Shown piece after piece: positions 1-9,400 of a DNA stretch of 38,451 nt. Position numbers and translations under genes: made by a program. The stretch is from a virus: positions 1 to 38,451 of IMG/VR virus record IMGVR_UViG_3300030419_002277; one strand, 5' to 3'. Numbering within the stretch: the stretch's first letter is position 1; each line of letters starts with the position of its first letter. The notes under the pieces were generated by a model that did no database searches, was not told the DNA's origin, and was given only the letters and a program-made list of their open reading frames with translations.

Positions 1-136
1 TAGAAAATGTATCACCTTGCACTAAACCTACGAAATCTAATCCGTTAACATGCTCCATGTTGGCATCAGTTAATCCACTTAATTTAGCAATACTTGATAG
101 TGCTATTCCATTTAATTTTTCTACTTCGTTACCCAT
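1..136 (-). CDS. N-terminal part of small virion-associated protein, runs off window start
   Basis: The reading frame opens at an ATG on the minus strand (base 136) directly after the stop of the 847-residue fibre-like gene and stays open for 45 codons to the window edge. It begins MGNEVEKLNG and repeats the pattern of short stretches ending in NG (KLNG, HVNG). I have seen this pattern in small proteins next to fibre genes of aquatic phages, but no function is known to me. If the window is circular, the frame would continue into the last bases of the window and stop after four more residues (49 aa). It is part of the leftward late unit. Confidence 0.6.
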   Translation of the reverse strand, partial: MGNEVEKLNGIALSSIAKLSGLTDANMEHVNGLDFVGLVQGDTFS

Positions 137-137
137 A

Positions 138-2681
138 TTAAGCGTGTTCTATCTCATCTATACTTGGCATTACAAATAACATATCTGCTGTTATTGCTAT
201 ACCAATTCTTTGAACTATATCTCCATCTGCTGCTGTGTCAGAAGCAGTAGTTGTTAATGCACCATCAGTTCCTGTCATAAATACTGCTGCTCCCGGTGTA
301 AAATCATAAGCACTTACATCCCTAAACATTCCAAGGACTAATACATTTACTGATGCACCAGAACTTGCACCAGACATCGCAATACCTATTGCAGGTTTAC
401 CTGTAACGCCACTAGCATCAACGTCTGGGTGCTGTGCTTTTCCATTGCTATCTACATAAACTGCAGAACCAAGTGTTAAATTTTCTCCAGCCTCCATAGT
501 TAATGAAATACCAGTACCTGTATGGTCATTTGCAAAGTCGTGTGCTTCTGCTGTACCACCAATTTTAATAACTTTTTGAACAGCAAGGTTTACATCATCA
601 TTAGTAGTGAAACCACCTGTAAATGTAGATGCTACTGGGAATGTTACTCCACCACCATCTGCTATTGTCATAGCGTTATCACCATCAGTAAAATCAACTG
701 TAGCAGTTTGTACGCTATCTCCTGTTGTTATTGTTCCAGTAGTTGTAATAGTGTCTATATAAGCATCTTTAAAGTATTCAGATGAAGTACCCAAGTCAAT
801 GTCACTATCTGCTACTGGTGCCAACACTCCGTCTACCAAGTCAATTTGATTTGCATCACCTGCTCTAAATGTAATGTTGTCATCAGTAGTAAAATCAATT
901 AAATTGTGTGCATCTCTACCTACTTTAGTGCTTGAATTTAATATAGTAGTTATACCTGTTTGAGCACCTGCTAGTAATACAGCACTGCCTTCAACAGTTA
1001 TTGCACCTGAACTTGCTCTTGCTATTGTTGTATCTGATGCGTGACCTAGTTCAATAGTATCTGTTTGAGTCTTACCTGCAACAGTTACACCTGCTGCAGC
1101 ATCTAATATTCTAAAGCCTTCTGCATCTCCGTTATCTGTAAATATAAGGTCTTTGCCATCTGTGGCTAACTTAACAGTAACATCACCAGAACCACTTTCA
1201 GTAAGTCTTAATATTTCAGCACCAAAAGCACCGTCAAGAAATTTAAATACTCCAGTGTGTGCATCAAATGACATATTACCGTCAATATCAAATGAAAAAT
1301 GTGCTGCTGCATCATCGTCATCGACTGTAGTTAATGTAGTTGCACCATGAGTTGTTACTTCAAGCGAAGCATAGTCACCTGTATCACTACTATCTGTAAT
1401 TTTTAAGGTACTTGCGTTTAAATTAGCATAATCTACTTGCAATGCCGTTAATGTCCCTAAAGATGTAACGTTTGGTTGGGCTGCAACACTAAGTTGTCCT
1501 GCTGATGTTAATGCTGCAGTGCTACCTGTAGTAAGCCCTCCTGCAATAACTGTATCACCTGAAGAATCAATACTAAATTTAGTTGCTCCACCTACTGCTG
1601 CACCAGTATCAATTTTAAATATATCACTATCGTTATCATCTACACCGATAGTCCATTCATCTGTGCCATTAATATCAAATGTAATTCTTGGGTCACCAGA
1701 TGAACCTGCACTAATTTCAAGGTCTCCTGCTCCATCATAAGTAAGAGTAGACTCTGCATCTAGTTCTGTTATTGTAGAACCAATAGTAACAATTTCATTA
1801 GCAGTTGCGTTGTTTACTGCTGTTACTGCTGCAGTTGGTACTGATGCCCATTTAACACCACCTGTTTGACTACTATCTGCAGTAAGAACGTGGTCATTAG
1901 TTCCAACTGCCTTTACATCCATACTACCTGTACCAGTTCCTACAACCAGTCCACCTTTGGCTATTCCTGATATATCTGCCTCAATACCACCTACTTCGTG
2001 TTTAAGAGTGCCATCGTTAGCAGTCATCATTTGAACTACAACAGGAGCACCAGAGCCGTCTGCTACAACCATTTTACCGTCTGTAGCACCAACAAGCCCT
2101 GTACCACCATAGGCTAACGCTATTGCAGTACCGTTCCAAACACCTGTGGCTATTGTTCCAAGACTTGTAAGTGATGAGGATGTAACACCACTACCTAAAG
2201 TGTTGTTAGAAAGAACTGTAGTGCCGTTTACTTTAAATGTTTTACCACTGGCTATATCTACGTTTTCTGAAAAATCAAAATCTCCAGTTGAATTTGTAAA
2301 TGTAATTGTCTTATCAGAGGTACCTTTAATAGTAAGTCCACCACCATTAGCATTTGAATCACTAGGGGAACCGACATTATTCAATGTCATGTTGGTATCT
2401 TCAACCTGATAAGTGGCTACGTTTGCTGTCACAGTGTCACCTGAAACAGTCAGGTCTCCTGCTATAGTTACGTCTGCAGCCCACTTTAATCCTGTTGCTT
2501 CTGAGGAATCTGCAATTAATACATAGTTGTTAGTTCCTACTGCAAGTTTATTCCATGTAGAACCGTTATAAACTAAAATATCACCTTTAGCCTCAGTTAA
2601 ACCTGCTATATCAGTGTGACTCGCACCATCTAATGTGTGCGAACCCATCTTGCCAAGACTGGCAGCCTTTACTCCTAACAT
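138..2681 (-). CDS. Large fibre-like virion protein (847 aa)
   Basis: A long protein dominated by Gly, Ser, Thr, Asp, Asn and short beta-prone repeats of the type found in trimeric phage fibres. The middle repeats patterns such as DGAGDLEISAG and SFDIDGNMSFD. The last 120 or so residues (SGASVNVLVLGMF, GDIVQRIGIA) look like the beta-sandwich seen in DUF2190-like virion or decoration proteins, so the C-terminus may be a separate domain. No catalytic motif is visible. It follows the capsid genes and precedes a small protein, consistent with a structural role at the virion surface, possibly host recognition. The exact position in the particle is inferred from composition and gene order. Confidence 0.75.
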   Translation of the reverse strand: MLGVKAASLGKMGSHTLDGASHTDIAGLTEAKGDILVYNGSTWNKLAVGTNNYVLIADSSEATGLKWAADVTIAGDLTVSGDTVTANVATYQVEDTNMTLNNVGSPSDSNANGGGLTIKGTSDKTITFTNSTGDFDFSENVDIASGKTFKVNGTTVLSNNTLGSGVTSSSLTSLGTIATGVWNGTAIALAYGGTGLVGATDGKMVVADGSGAPVVVQMMTANDGTLKHEVGGIEADISGIAKGGLVVGTGTGSMDVKAVGTNDHVLTADSSQTGGVKWASVPTAAVTAVNNATANEIVTIGSTITELDAESTLTYDGAGDLEISAGSSGDPRITFDINGTDEWTIGVDDNDSDIFKIDTGAAVGGATKFSIDSSGDTVIAGGLTTGSTAALTSAGQLSVAAQPNVTSLGTLTALQVDYANLNASTLKITDSSDTGDYASLEVTTHGATTLTTVDDDDAAAHFSFDIDGNMSFDAHTGVFKFLDGAFGAEILRLTESGSGDVTVKLATDGKDLIFTDNGDAEGFRILDAAAGVTVAGKTQTDTIELGHASDTTIARASSGAITVEGSAVLLAGAQTGITTILNSSTKVGRDAHNLIDFTTDDNITFRAGDANQIDLVDGVLAPVADSDIDLGTSSEYFKDAYIDTITTTGTITTGDSVQTATVDFTDGDNAMTIADGGGVTFPVASTFTGGFTTNDDVNLAVQKVIKIGGTAEAHDFANDHTGTGISLTMEAGENLTLGSAVYVDSNGKAQHPDVDASGVTGKPAIGIAMSGASSGASVNVLVLGMFRDVSAYDFTPGAAVFMTGTDGALTTTASDTAADGDIVQRIGIAITADMLFVMPSIDEIEHA

Positions 2682-3065
2682 CTAATCCACCCCTGTATTT
2701 ACATATAAATATGTTGAACTGCCATCCGGTGTAGAACCATAAGTTAATCTTATGATGTAATACGGGAATGGGTCGCTACAACACTCATATCCTCCAGTTG
2801 TTGCTGCAGTAGTAAATGAACCTATGCTTACTGTTCCTGCACTTCCTACTGCACCATCAGAAGTTTGACTTCCGTATAATGTCGTAGTTAAAGTTTGGTT
2901 TGCTCCATTATAAACATGAATTGTCTGTACTGACTTTCCATTACCACTAAATATATAATCGTGGTTATCTGTGTCGTCAGCAGTCAATGTTGCAGATAAA
3001 TAAATTGGAATAGATGCTGAGTGTATATTTAAATCGCCACCTACTTGGTCTAATGCTGTTGCCAT
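2682..3065 (-). CDS. Small structural protein of unknown function (127 aa)
   Basis: A 127-residue protein, MATALDQVGG onward, rich in Thr, Ser, Gly and Tyr with alternating polar and hydrophobic residues that suggest a beta-sandwich. It sits directly upstream of the fibre-like gene with no gap. Length and composition fit a decoration, stopper or fibre-attachment protein, but I recognise no family. There are two adjacent cysteines (YECCSDPF) in the second half. Functional assignment is inference from position in the head-to-tail gene run. Confidence 0.65.
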   Translation of the reverse strand: MATALDQVGGDLNIHSASIPIYLSATLTADDTDNHDYIFSGNGKSVQTIHVYNGANQTLTTTLYGSQTSDGAVGSAGTVSIGSFTTAATTGGYECCSDPFPYYIIRLTYGSTPDGSSTYLYVNTGVD

Positions 3066-3074
3066 ATTTATTCC

Positions 3075-3434
3075 TTAAAAATATAATTTACCAGTTGAAG
3101 ATTCATCTCTCTTCTTCCAATATTGTTTCATTTCTCTAATTATTTTACCAATTTCTTTTCTTTCTTCTACTGAAGGTTTACGCTTATGGTCTTTTTCTCT
3201 TTGCTCTAAAAGCCATTTTTCATAAGCATTACCTGCTAAGTCTTCTATCTCTGCTTTAGAATGGGTATCATCACCTAATACTCTAAGTTCAAATAACTTT
3301 CCTGTTAGTGGGTCTTTAACTTTAAAATGATAAGCCTTTGCACCTGTGTCTCCACCTAAGTCTACGACACGAGTTACAACTGAACCTTCTGGGGTCCATA
3401 GCCCATCTATATTTCCGTTGTATTCCGTTACCAT
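3075..3434 (-). CDS. Small charged protein of unknown function (119 aa)
   Basis: A 119-residue protein. The first half looks beta-rich (VVTRVVDLGGDTGAK, GKLFELRVLG); the second half is a highly charged helix (KWLLEQREKDHKRKPSVEERKEIGKIIREMKQYWKKRDESS). It is separated from the upstream decoration-like gene by a strong 12-bp hairpin at 3444-3482, so its expression may be set apart from that of the capsid genes. No family recognised. The helix could be a protein- or nucleic-acid-binding arm. Confidence 0.65.
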   Translation of the reverse strand: MVTEYNGNIDGLWTPEGSVVTRVVDLGGDTGAKAYHFKVKDPLTGKLFELRVLGDDTHSKAEIEDLAGNAYEKWLLEQREKDHKRKPSVEERKEIGKIIREMKQYWKKRDESSTGKLYF

Positions 3435-3443
3435 AATTTAGCG

Positions 3444-3482
3444 TGATAAGGATGCCCAAAGAAAGGAAAAGCATCCTTATCA
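3444..3482 (-). terminator. Strong 12-bp hairpin downstream of the decoration-like gene
   Basis: TGATAAGGATGC (3444-3455) and GCATCCTTATCA (3471-3482) are perfect inverted repeats with a 15-base loop. On the minus strand the hairpin lies just after the 250-residue gene and before the 119-residue gene. No U-run follows, so it is more likely a partial terminator, an mRNA processing site or a 3' stabiliser for the abundant capsid mRNA than a classical intrinsic terminator. Confidence 0.6.
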
Positions 3483-3498
3483 TTAAGTTAGAATGTTA

Positions 3499-4251
3499 TT
3501 AATCTAAGTTTTGTAGGAATACAGTGTGGTATTCGTTGTCCACACCAGCCTTACCATGCAATCTTCCTAGTGCTGGAGTTGTATCTGCTCCAACTGCAAC
3601 AAATTGTCCGGCGTGTGTTCCACTAGCACCAACTAAAGTACCAACTGCTGGAGTTCCATCAATTGCTACAGCAGCAATACCTGCTGTCTGAATCCATCCA
3701 TAGTAGTCTGCAGTGAAACTTCTTGTTGTAACTCCAACGAATCTTCCTGCAATTGCAGCAGGTGCAACTACGATGTCCTTGTAAGGACTCTTAATTAAAC
3801 CTGCAGTTTCAGTTCCTGCTGTAATAGCAGTTCTAAAACCATCTTCTTCGTCAATGGTAATTACACCAGTGCCTGAAGAATCTATCGCTGGATGCGATTT
3901 AATTTTGTAAAACTCTTTTGGGTTTGCTGATGTTGCTAAAATTGGTAAGTTAAAAAACAAGTACCCTTCAGCGTAAAGGTTTTTTGCTGCTTCTGTTCCA
4001 CCAAGAGTTATACTTATTGTAGTGTCACCAGCAGATGGTGAACTTGCTACTACCAAGTCTTCGTCATGGTTTCCAGCAGGTGCTTCTGAGGCTGTTATTA
4101 AACCTTCAGTTATTGCAGAACCTCCATTGTGTGCGTATTTGAATCTTCTTCCGTCTTTAAACGTCATAGTTGTACCTAGAGGATGTCTCTGGTCGGAAGT
4201 TTCTTCTTTTTCCCAGCCGTATTTACCGGCTATTGTATTTGGAAAAGACAT
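3499..4251 (-). CDS. Putative head decoration protein (250 aa), DUF2190-like C-terminus
   Basis: A 250-residue protein encoded two genes downstream of the major capsid protein, a usual place for decoration proteins. It starts MSFPNTIAGKYGWEK and is rich in Ala, Gly and Thr. The C-terminal third (IAGRFVGVTTRSFTADYYGWIQTAG, GQFVAVGADTTPALG) has the spaced Gly pattern of DUF2190-type beta-sandwich proteins. The middle has a segment shared in style with capsid-binding proteins (AEGYLFFNLPIL). It overlaps the upstream gene by one base (start at base 4251), implying coupled translation. Decoration is an inference from position and fold pattern. Confidence 0.65.
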   Translation of the reverse strand: MSFPNTIAGKYGWEKEETSDQRHPLGTTMTFKDGRRFKYAHNGGSAITEGLITASEAPAGNHDEDLVVASSPSAGDTTISITLGGTEAAKNLYAEGYLFFNLPILATSANPKEFYKIKSHPAIDSSGTGVITIDEEDGFRTAITAGTETAGLIKSPYKDIVVAPAAIAGRFVGVTTRSFTADYYGWIQTAGIAAVAIDGTPAVGTLVGASGTHAGQFVAVGADTTPALGRLHGKAGVDNEYHTVFLQNLD

Positions 4252-4652
4252 TAAACTATCTCCTTATTATTTACGGGTTTCTTATACACCCCGTCACCAA
4301 CCGATGTTTGTTTTTTTGAAGAAGAGGCAGGAACTCGGTCAATGTTTACATCCACTGCCTCTTCTTTTTTTATTGTAGTCTTAGTCTTTGCATTTAAGCA
4401 ATGCCTGCATTCGCAGTCATCTTTAGGTGGATAAGAGTACGCCCCTTTTAAAGCCATCTTTGTTAGATAATCAGGGTTACCCGGTACATTTTTAATCATT
4501 GTGCCTTTTTTAAAACCTATTTCACCTGATGCACTTAGTTTATCTATGTGCCAATAAAGGTCGGTTTTTGCTTGCCAATTATCAATCATGTCCCAAGCGT
4601 AGCCTGCTTCAACTAACTCAGTTCTTTTCTTTTGACGTTCTACTGTATCCAT
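4251..4652 (-). CDS. Unknown 133-residue protein between capsid and decoration genes
   Basis: The protein begins MDTVERQKKRTELVEAG with a helical N-terminus, then has GFKKGTMIKNVPGNPDYL, a Cys pair region (DDCECRHCLNAK) that could bind zinc, and a Lys/Thr-rich tail. It has a good ribosome site (AGGAG) upstream. The Cys cluster C-x-C-x2-C with no second pair is unusual. I do not recognise the family. Position suggests a head-associated or assembly role. Confidence 0.6.
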   Translation of the reverse strand: MDTVERQKKRTELVEAGYAWDMIDNWQAKTDLYWHIDKLSASGEIGFKKGTMIKNVPGNPDYLTKMALKGAYSYPPKDDCECRHCLNAKTKTTIKKEEAVDVNIDRVPASSSKKQTSVGDGVYKKPVNNKEIV

Positions 4653-4670
4653 TTATCTCCTAATTATTGA

Positions 4671-5540
4671 TTATGCGTTGCTTGCTGGTGTTGCTGCATC
4701 AAATGTCAAAGGTGCTCCTTTAGAGTCATCAATCTCAAACACACCATAGTCTGCTGTGATTACGATTTCAGTTGCTCTCATTGAGGCATCTCTTTGTCTT
4801 TCAGTTCTAGTGTCTACTGATTTAAGTACACCTAGGGCTGATTTGTCTGCAATTACACCAATTGCATCATCACCTGCACTTAGTGAAAGGTTACCATCTT
4901 CAAAGATTGGAACTCCGTTAAGAGGTCTTAGTCCACTGAAGAAGTTTCCTAATAAGTCTTTAGACCAGCCATCTGGGACTGGGTATGTTGATGATGCTGT
5001 TACTGCTGTGTTAGCAATATCGAACACTGCGTGTGGGTGCTGCAAAATGTAAATTTGGTTTCCAAATTTTGCACCTTTTGCTGCTGCAATGGCACCTGCT
5101 ACGTTTGCAAGGCTCATAGATTTAGTGGTAGCACCAAATGTAGTACCACCGTTTAATCCTGAGTATAATGCGTGAACGTCAGTGTCCTTTTTTCTTGCCA
5201 TTGCATCACCAAGTTGTCTACCAACAATAGAAAAAATATTGTTTGCAGATTGCCTGATTAATTTGTCAGTAAGGATTACCTTTGCTCCTACTTCTGAAGC
5301 AGTAAGGTCAACTGTAGTCATTCCAATTTCTTCTTCATCTACGATGTCGAATCCATCAGTTAAGTCTGACACAGTCATTTGACCTACTTTAGGCACAGTT
5401 ACCTGCTTTGCTCCTTTTGGCAAATTCATTTGCTCAATCAAAGCCATTGCAGGAGCATTGTGCTCTTCAGTGTACCTAGCAGCAGTAATTATTATGTTCT
5501 GGGCATTTTCTAAATTCCCAGTAGTTGCTGTCTGTGGCAT
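4671..5540 (-). CDS. Major capsid protein (289 aa), HK97-fold type
   Basis: This 289-residue protein has the size and texture of an HK97-fold major capsid protein: a helical N-terminal arm (residues 1-40), a beta-rich E-loop-like stretch with VTVPKVGQMTVSDL, a helix with GRQLGDAMARKKDTD (the spine helix region), and an A-domain ending in EIVITADYGVFEIDDSKGAPL. It follows the scaffold-like gene, the common order scaffold then capsid. No protease gene is apparent nearby. The identity rests on overall pattern and gene order; a profile search would be decisive. Confidence 0.85.
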   Translation of the reverse strand: MPQTATTGNLENAQNIIITAARYTEEHNAPAMALIEQMNLPKGAKQVTVPKVGQMTVSDLTDGFDIVDEEEIGMTTVDLTASEVGAKVILTDKLIRQSANNIFSIVGRQLGDAMARKKDTDVHALYSGLNGGTTFGATTKSMSLANVAGAIAAAKGAKFGNQIYILQHPHAVFDIANTAVTASSTYPVPDGWSKDLLGNFFSGLRPLNGVPIFEDGNLSLSAGDDAIGVIADKSALGVLKSVDTRTERQRDASMRATEIVITADYGVFEIDDSKGAPLTFDAATPASNA

Positions 5541-5553
5541 TTAAAGTTATCTC

Positions 5554-6447
5554 CTATATGTCACCGGAAGCCACTTTTTGGGCATACTCTACGACCTTCG
5601 GGTCATTGTCACCTGCCAAGTAGCGTTCCATTAAAGTTTTTTCATTTAATGGTGCCGACTGCGATGATTGTCCTGACTCTAGTTCTTGCGAAGGACCCGT
5701 ACTTGGAACCTTGCTTTGCTGTGCATCTAATACACGTTGTTGCTGGACTGTTAAGTCAGCAATACTATCAGCCATTGATACCATTGCATCTGGGTCAGTA
5801 GTAGCCATCAAAACGTCATAAGCCGATTTTTTACCTACTTGCTGATTAGGGTTAATACCCTTTTCCAAAAGCAATTGCCTCGCAGTTGCTACCTTTGCAG
5901 TATGTTCTGCGTTAGTTTGATACTGCTGCTGTTCAGTTTCTAATCTTTGTTTTTCCTGCTGCAATTGAAGCATTTGCCTCTCTTGGTTTGCTGCTTGGAT
6001 AGACAACGATTGTGCCTGCTCAGGAGCATATCCTTGCATTTCATACTGCTGTTGAACTTCCCGTCTTTTAGCCTCTATAGTTGCTTCAGATTGACTCATT
6101 TGCAATTGTTGTTGCAGTTGATTCTGTTGGTTCTGTAACTGGGCTATTTGTTTATCATAAGATGATTGGGCTTTACGCCATTCATCTTCTGAGTAAGAAC
6201 GAGAGTTTTCAACACTCGTTGTTGGCTCAACACTTTGAGGTGGTCCTGCACCGACTGAGTCTGATTCTGAAGTTCCTGATTGTTGTGCTTCTTCTGCTCC
6301 ATCTTGTATTAATCCTTGTTGCTGTAATTGTTCGTTAACAGCAGGGTCAGTATTATCTACAACGCCTGAAGTAGTTTCAGCAGGTTCAGAAATTTCTGAT
6401 TCTTGCTCAGGAGATGTTGAAATCTCAGGTTGTTTATCTGTTACCAT
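5554..6447 (-). CDS. Putative scaffold protein (297 aa), Gln/Glu-rich coiled coil
   Basis: An acidic, low-complexity protein: the first 85 residues are Ser/Thr/Glu/Pro-rich and probably disordered, then residues about 88-185 form a very Gln-rich coiled coil (QIAQLQNQQNQLQQQ, RQMLQLQQEKQRL). The C-terminus (ERYLAGDNDPKVVEYAQKVASGDI) is short and helical, as in scaffold proteins that bind capsid subunits through a C-terminal helix. It lies immediately upstream of the major capsid gene, the typical position for scaffold genes of tailed phages. Confidence 0.75.
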   Translation of the reverse strand: MVTDKQPEISTSPEQESEISEPAETTSGVVDNTDPAVNEQLQQQGLIQDGAEEAQQSGTSESDSVGAGPPQSVEPTTSVENSRSYSEDEWRKAQSSYDKQIAQLQNQQNQLQQQLQMSQSEATIEAKRREVQQQYEMQGYAPEQAQSLSIQAANQERQMLQLQQEKQRLETEQQQYQTNAEHTAKVATARQLLLEKGINPNQQVGKKSAYDVLMATTDPDAMVSMADSIADLTVQQQRVLDAQQSKVPSTGPSQELESGQSSQSAPLNEKTLMERYLAGDNDPKVVEYAQKVASGDI

Positions 6448-6484
6448 TACAACTCCTAATATATTTAATTTGTATTATTGTATA

Positions 6485-9400
6485 CTATTTTTTATTTTTT
6501 TCTATAATGCTACCTATTGAAAAGTCTAATTCCTCTTTCCAATTAATAGGTGATTCTTTTTCAATAAGTTCCATATAGTAATCTCTTGCTTCCCAAGAAG
6601 TTATTATTTTTTCTGCTAAATTACGGTCATGTTTTTTTATAGCAAGAAGTAAATCTTCGGGCATGTGGAAGTCCATTATATTAGAATTTGCAGCAACATA
6701 TCTTGCCTGCTCTTCTGTCCAGTTGTAACTATCTTTGATTTCATCGTATTTATCCCAATCGACAATAGTGCTTTTCCCACCATCTGCACTAGGTAAATAT
6801 ATATCTTGGTCAAACGTAGACCAATGTTGACTAAGTGCTTGCAGTTCTGCTGGAGTGCCACCATAGTAATCCATGCCGTCATCGTTGTCGCTGTCATCCC
6901 AGCCATATTCTATTTTTCCTCTATCTCTTCTTATTACTCCAAAATCTTTTCTTCCTTGTTTGTATTGGTATACAGCATCTTTTGGTGAAAGATTACCGTT
7001 TCTCATATTTACTGTTATATCGTTTAAGAGTTTAAAATAATCTAAATCTGCTGAAGTTGTATTTGGTACATCTCTATTAACATTGTCGTCAGCATAATAG
7101 GCTGCTGTAACAATTTTTTGTTGGAATGGGAGTAATTCGGTATATCTTTTGCCAAACAATTCTTTTGCTACACTTTGCTTGTCTTCATAGGAACTATTAC
7201 CTACACCTATAAATTCTGCACCAAATCCTATTGCAGGTGCTATTGGGTTATCATAAAGTTCTATTGATTCCATCAAGCCTGAATAAATAAGTGGGGTAAG
7301 GTAATCCCTTGCTGTCTTGCCAAACTTTGAGGTTTCAACTGGGTTATATATTTCATAATCTAATTCGTTACCAAGAAAATCTGTTCCTTGTATTCCACCA
7401 TATATCATTCCAGCAGTAGGGTGCAAAGCACCTCTTATTCCACCCATAAGTAATTTTGTAAACTGAACATCGTATGGCTTACCTGTTCCAATGCCTCTAG
7501 GTTTTAAAGTTTTTTCGTCTAAAAACATACCAAGACTATTAAGAACAATACCACTATATTTATTGTTGCCTGCTGCTATATCGTAGGTTGTTTTTGCAAT
7601 TCTTAATTTACCTTTTATCCAGTCATAAGTAGCAGTTTTGTCACCTGTTGCTTTTTCATAAAGAAACGGAATCAAAAAACCAAGTGTTGTTACCATTCCG
7701 TAAAATCTAACGTGGTCTGCAATTACTTGCTTTCTTGCTGACCAAACCATTTGTGGGTATTCAACAAAAGGTGCTATAGGAAGATATGCTCTTGCTGTCT
7801 GCATTCTGTAAGAAAAGAAAAGTTGATTCAAGATGGCAACAACTTCATCGTCAACAACTTTTGGTCCCCTGCCAGTTGCTGCGTTAATTATTCTATTTAA
7901 ACTTTCCAGTGTTTTTAATGCTCTATCACCTTCTTGTGGAGATATTTTTTGTGCTTCTCTTACAAAAGTTTCTGCAGTTCCGTCTGGCGATATATTTTTC
8001 ATCATGCTTTTAAAAACATTGAATCTTAGGTTATTTAAAAATCCTGAGTGAAATGCTGCAGATGCTCTAATTATTGGACCAATTACTGAATAATCTGGCA
8101 ATTTGTCTAAAAATGTAGGAATAAATTGTTCTTCTCTGTCTACAAGAGAGGGGCTTAAACTATCTGTAATTTCAAGACCGGTTTGCCTTGCGTATTCAAA
8201 GTCTGGGTCTTCAGCATATCTTTCCAATTCCATTCGTTGAACATAAGGGTCAAATTTATTTATAAGCATTGCTCGCTTTGCTTCTTTTAAAGCAGGTGGG
8301 ATTGACTTAGCCCAAGACAATGGTCTTGCAAACATATAATAACCACCCTGCCTAGCCAATGCAGACACTTCTGCAGTTGCCATCATTGTTCTAGGTACAT
8401 TCCAAATTTGAGAAAAAGCATCTAATGCCTTTTCCTTTTTACTTCTAAGTTTTGATAATGCCTTATAAACATCTTTACCTAACGCTTTTTCAAGCAGTGC
8501 TCTTTCTCGTGCATTAGGAAGTTTGCCTTGCATTCCAAATTTAACATTTTGGGGTTTTGTGCTAATTTTATATTGTGTGCCACCAAGTAATTTTACCAAG
8601 GCTACGAATGCAGTGTTTTGGTCTACTTGGTTTGGTATTCTTGTTGTTATTAATGTATTAAGTTCATTTACATCATTATTATCAAAAATTGCTTGATATA
8701 AAGTTTTTCCATAATCACCTCTTTGTGAGGTTATCTCATCGGCAGTTAATGTTACAAAGCCATTTGTACCAGTAATCTTTCCTCTATATATAGGGCTAAC
8801 TCCAGCCCGGTTAGCATTGAATATAATAGAATTTTTAAGGGCTTTAATATTATCATCTATTGCAAAACCTTGGTATCTCGGACCAGTTCGTTTTGCTTCT
8901 TTATTTAATTTTCTTGTTGCTTCATCAAAAGATTCTCTTACAGTTTTGTTTGCGTTGTAATTTGCATCAAAAGGATTTTGTCCTTCTTCTAAATTTTTAC
9001 TTCTTGTTTCGGTAAAACCTCTTGTTTTTGCATCTTTTACCCTTACCTCGTTTATATTTAATGTTATGTTGTTTTGTTTATCAGATGTATCTAAAACCTT
9101 TACTAATTTTTCTAGTATTGATTTTTGCTTATCTGAAAAAGGAATATTTTGACCGTATCTCATTCTTCTTAAAATTACCGGCATCTTACCAAAAACTTCA
9201 TAAAGTGCATCTTTTAACTGTGGGTTTTTCGCAAGTTCACTTTGTAAGGCAGGGTCAAATTTCTTTCCTGCTTGTTTCGTAATTAAAAAATCAACAAGGT
9301 ATCTCTGTTGTTTTGGAGTTAGAAAATCTTTACCGTTTGCAAAGCCGTTTGCAACAGTGTATTTTCTGTTTTTATCTGAGGCTGGAAAAATCATACCTTT

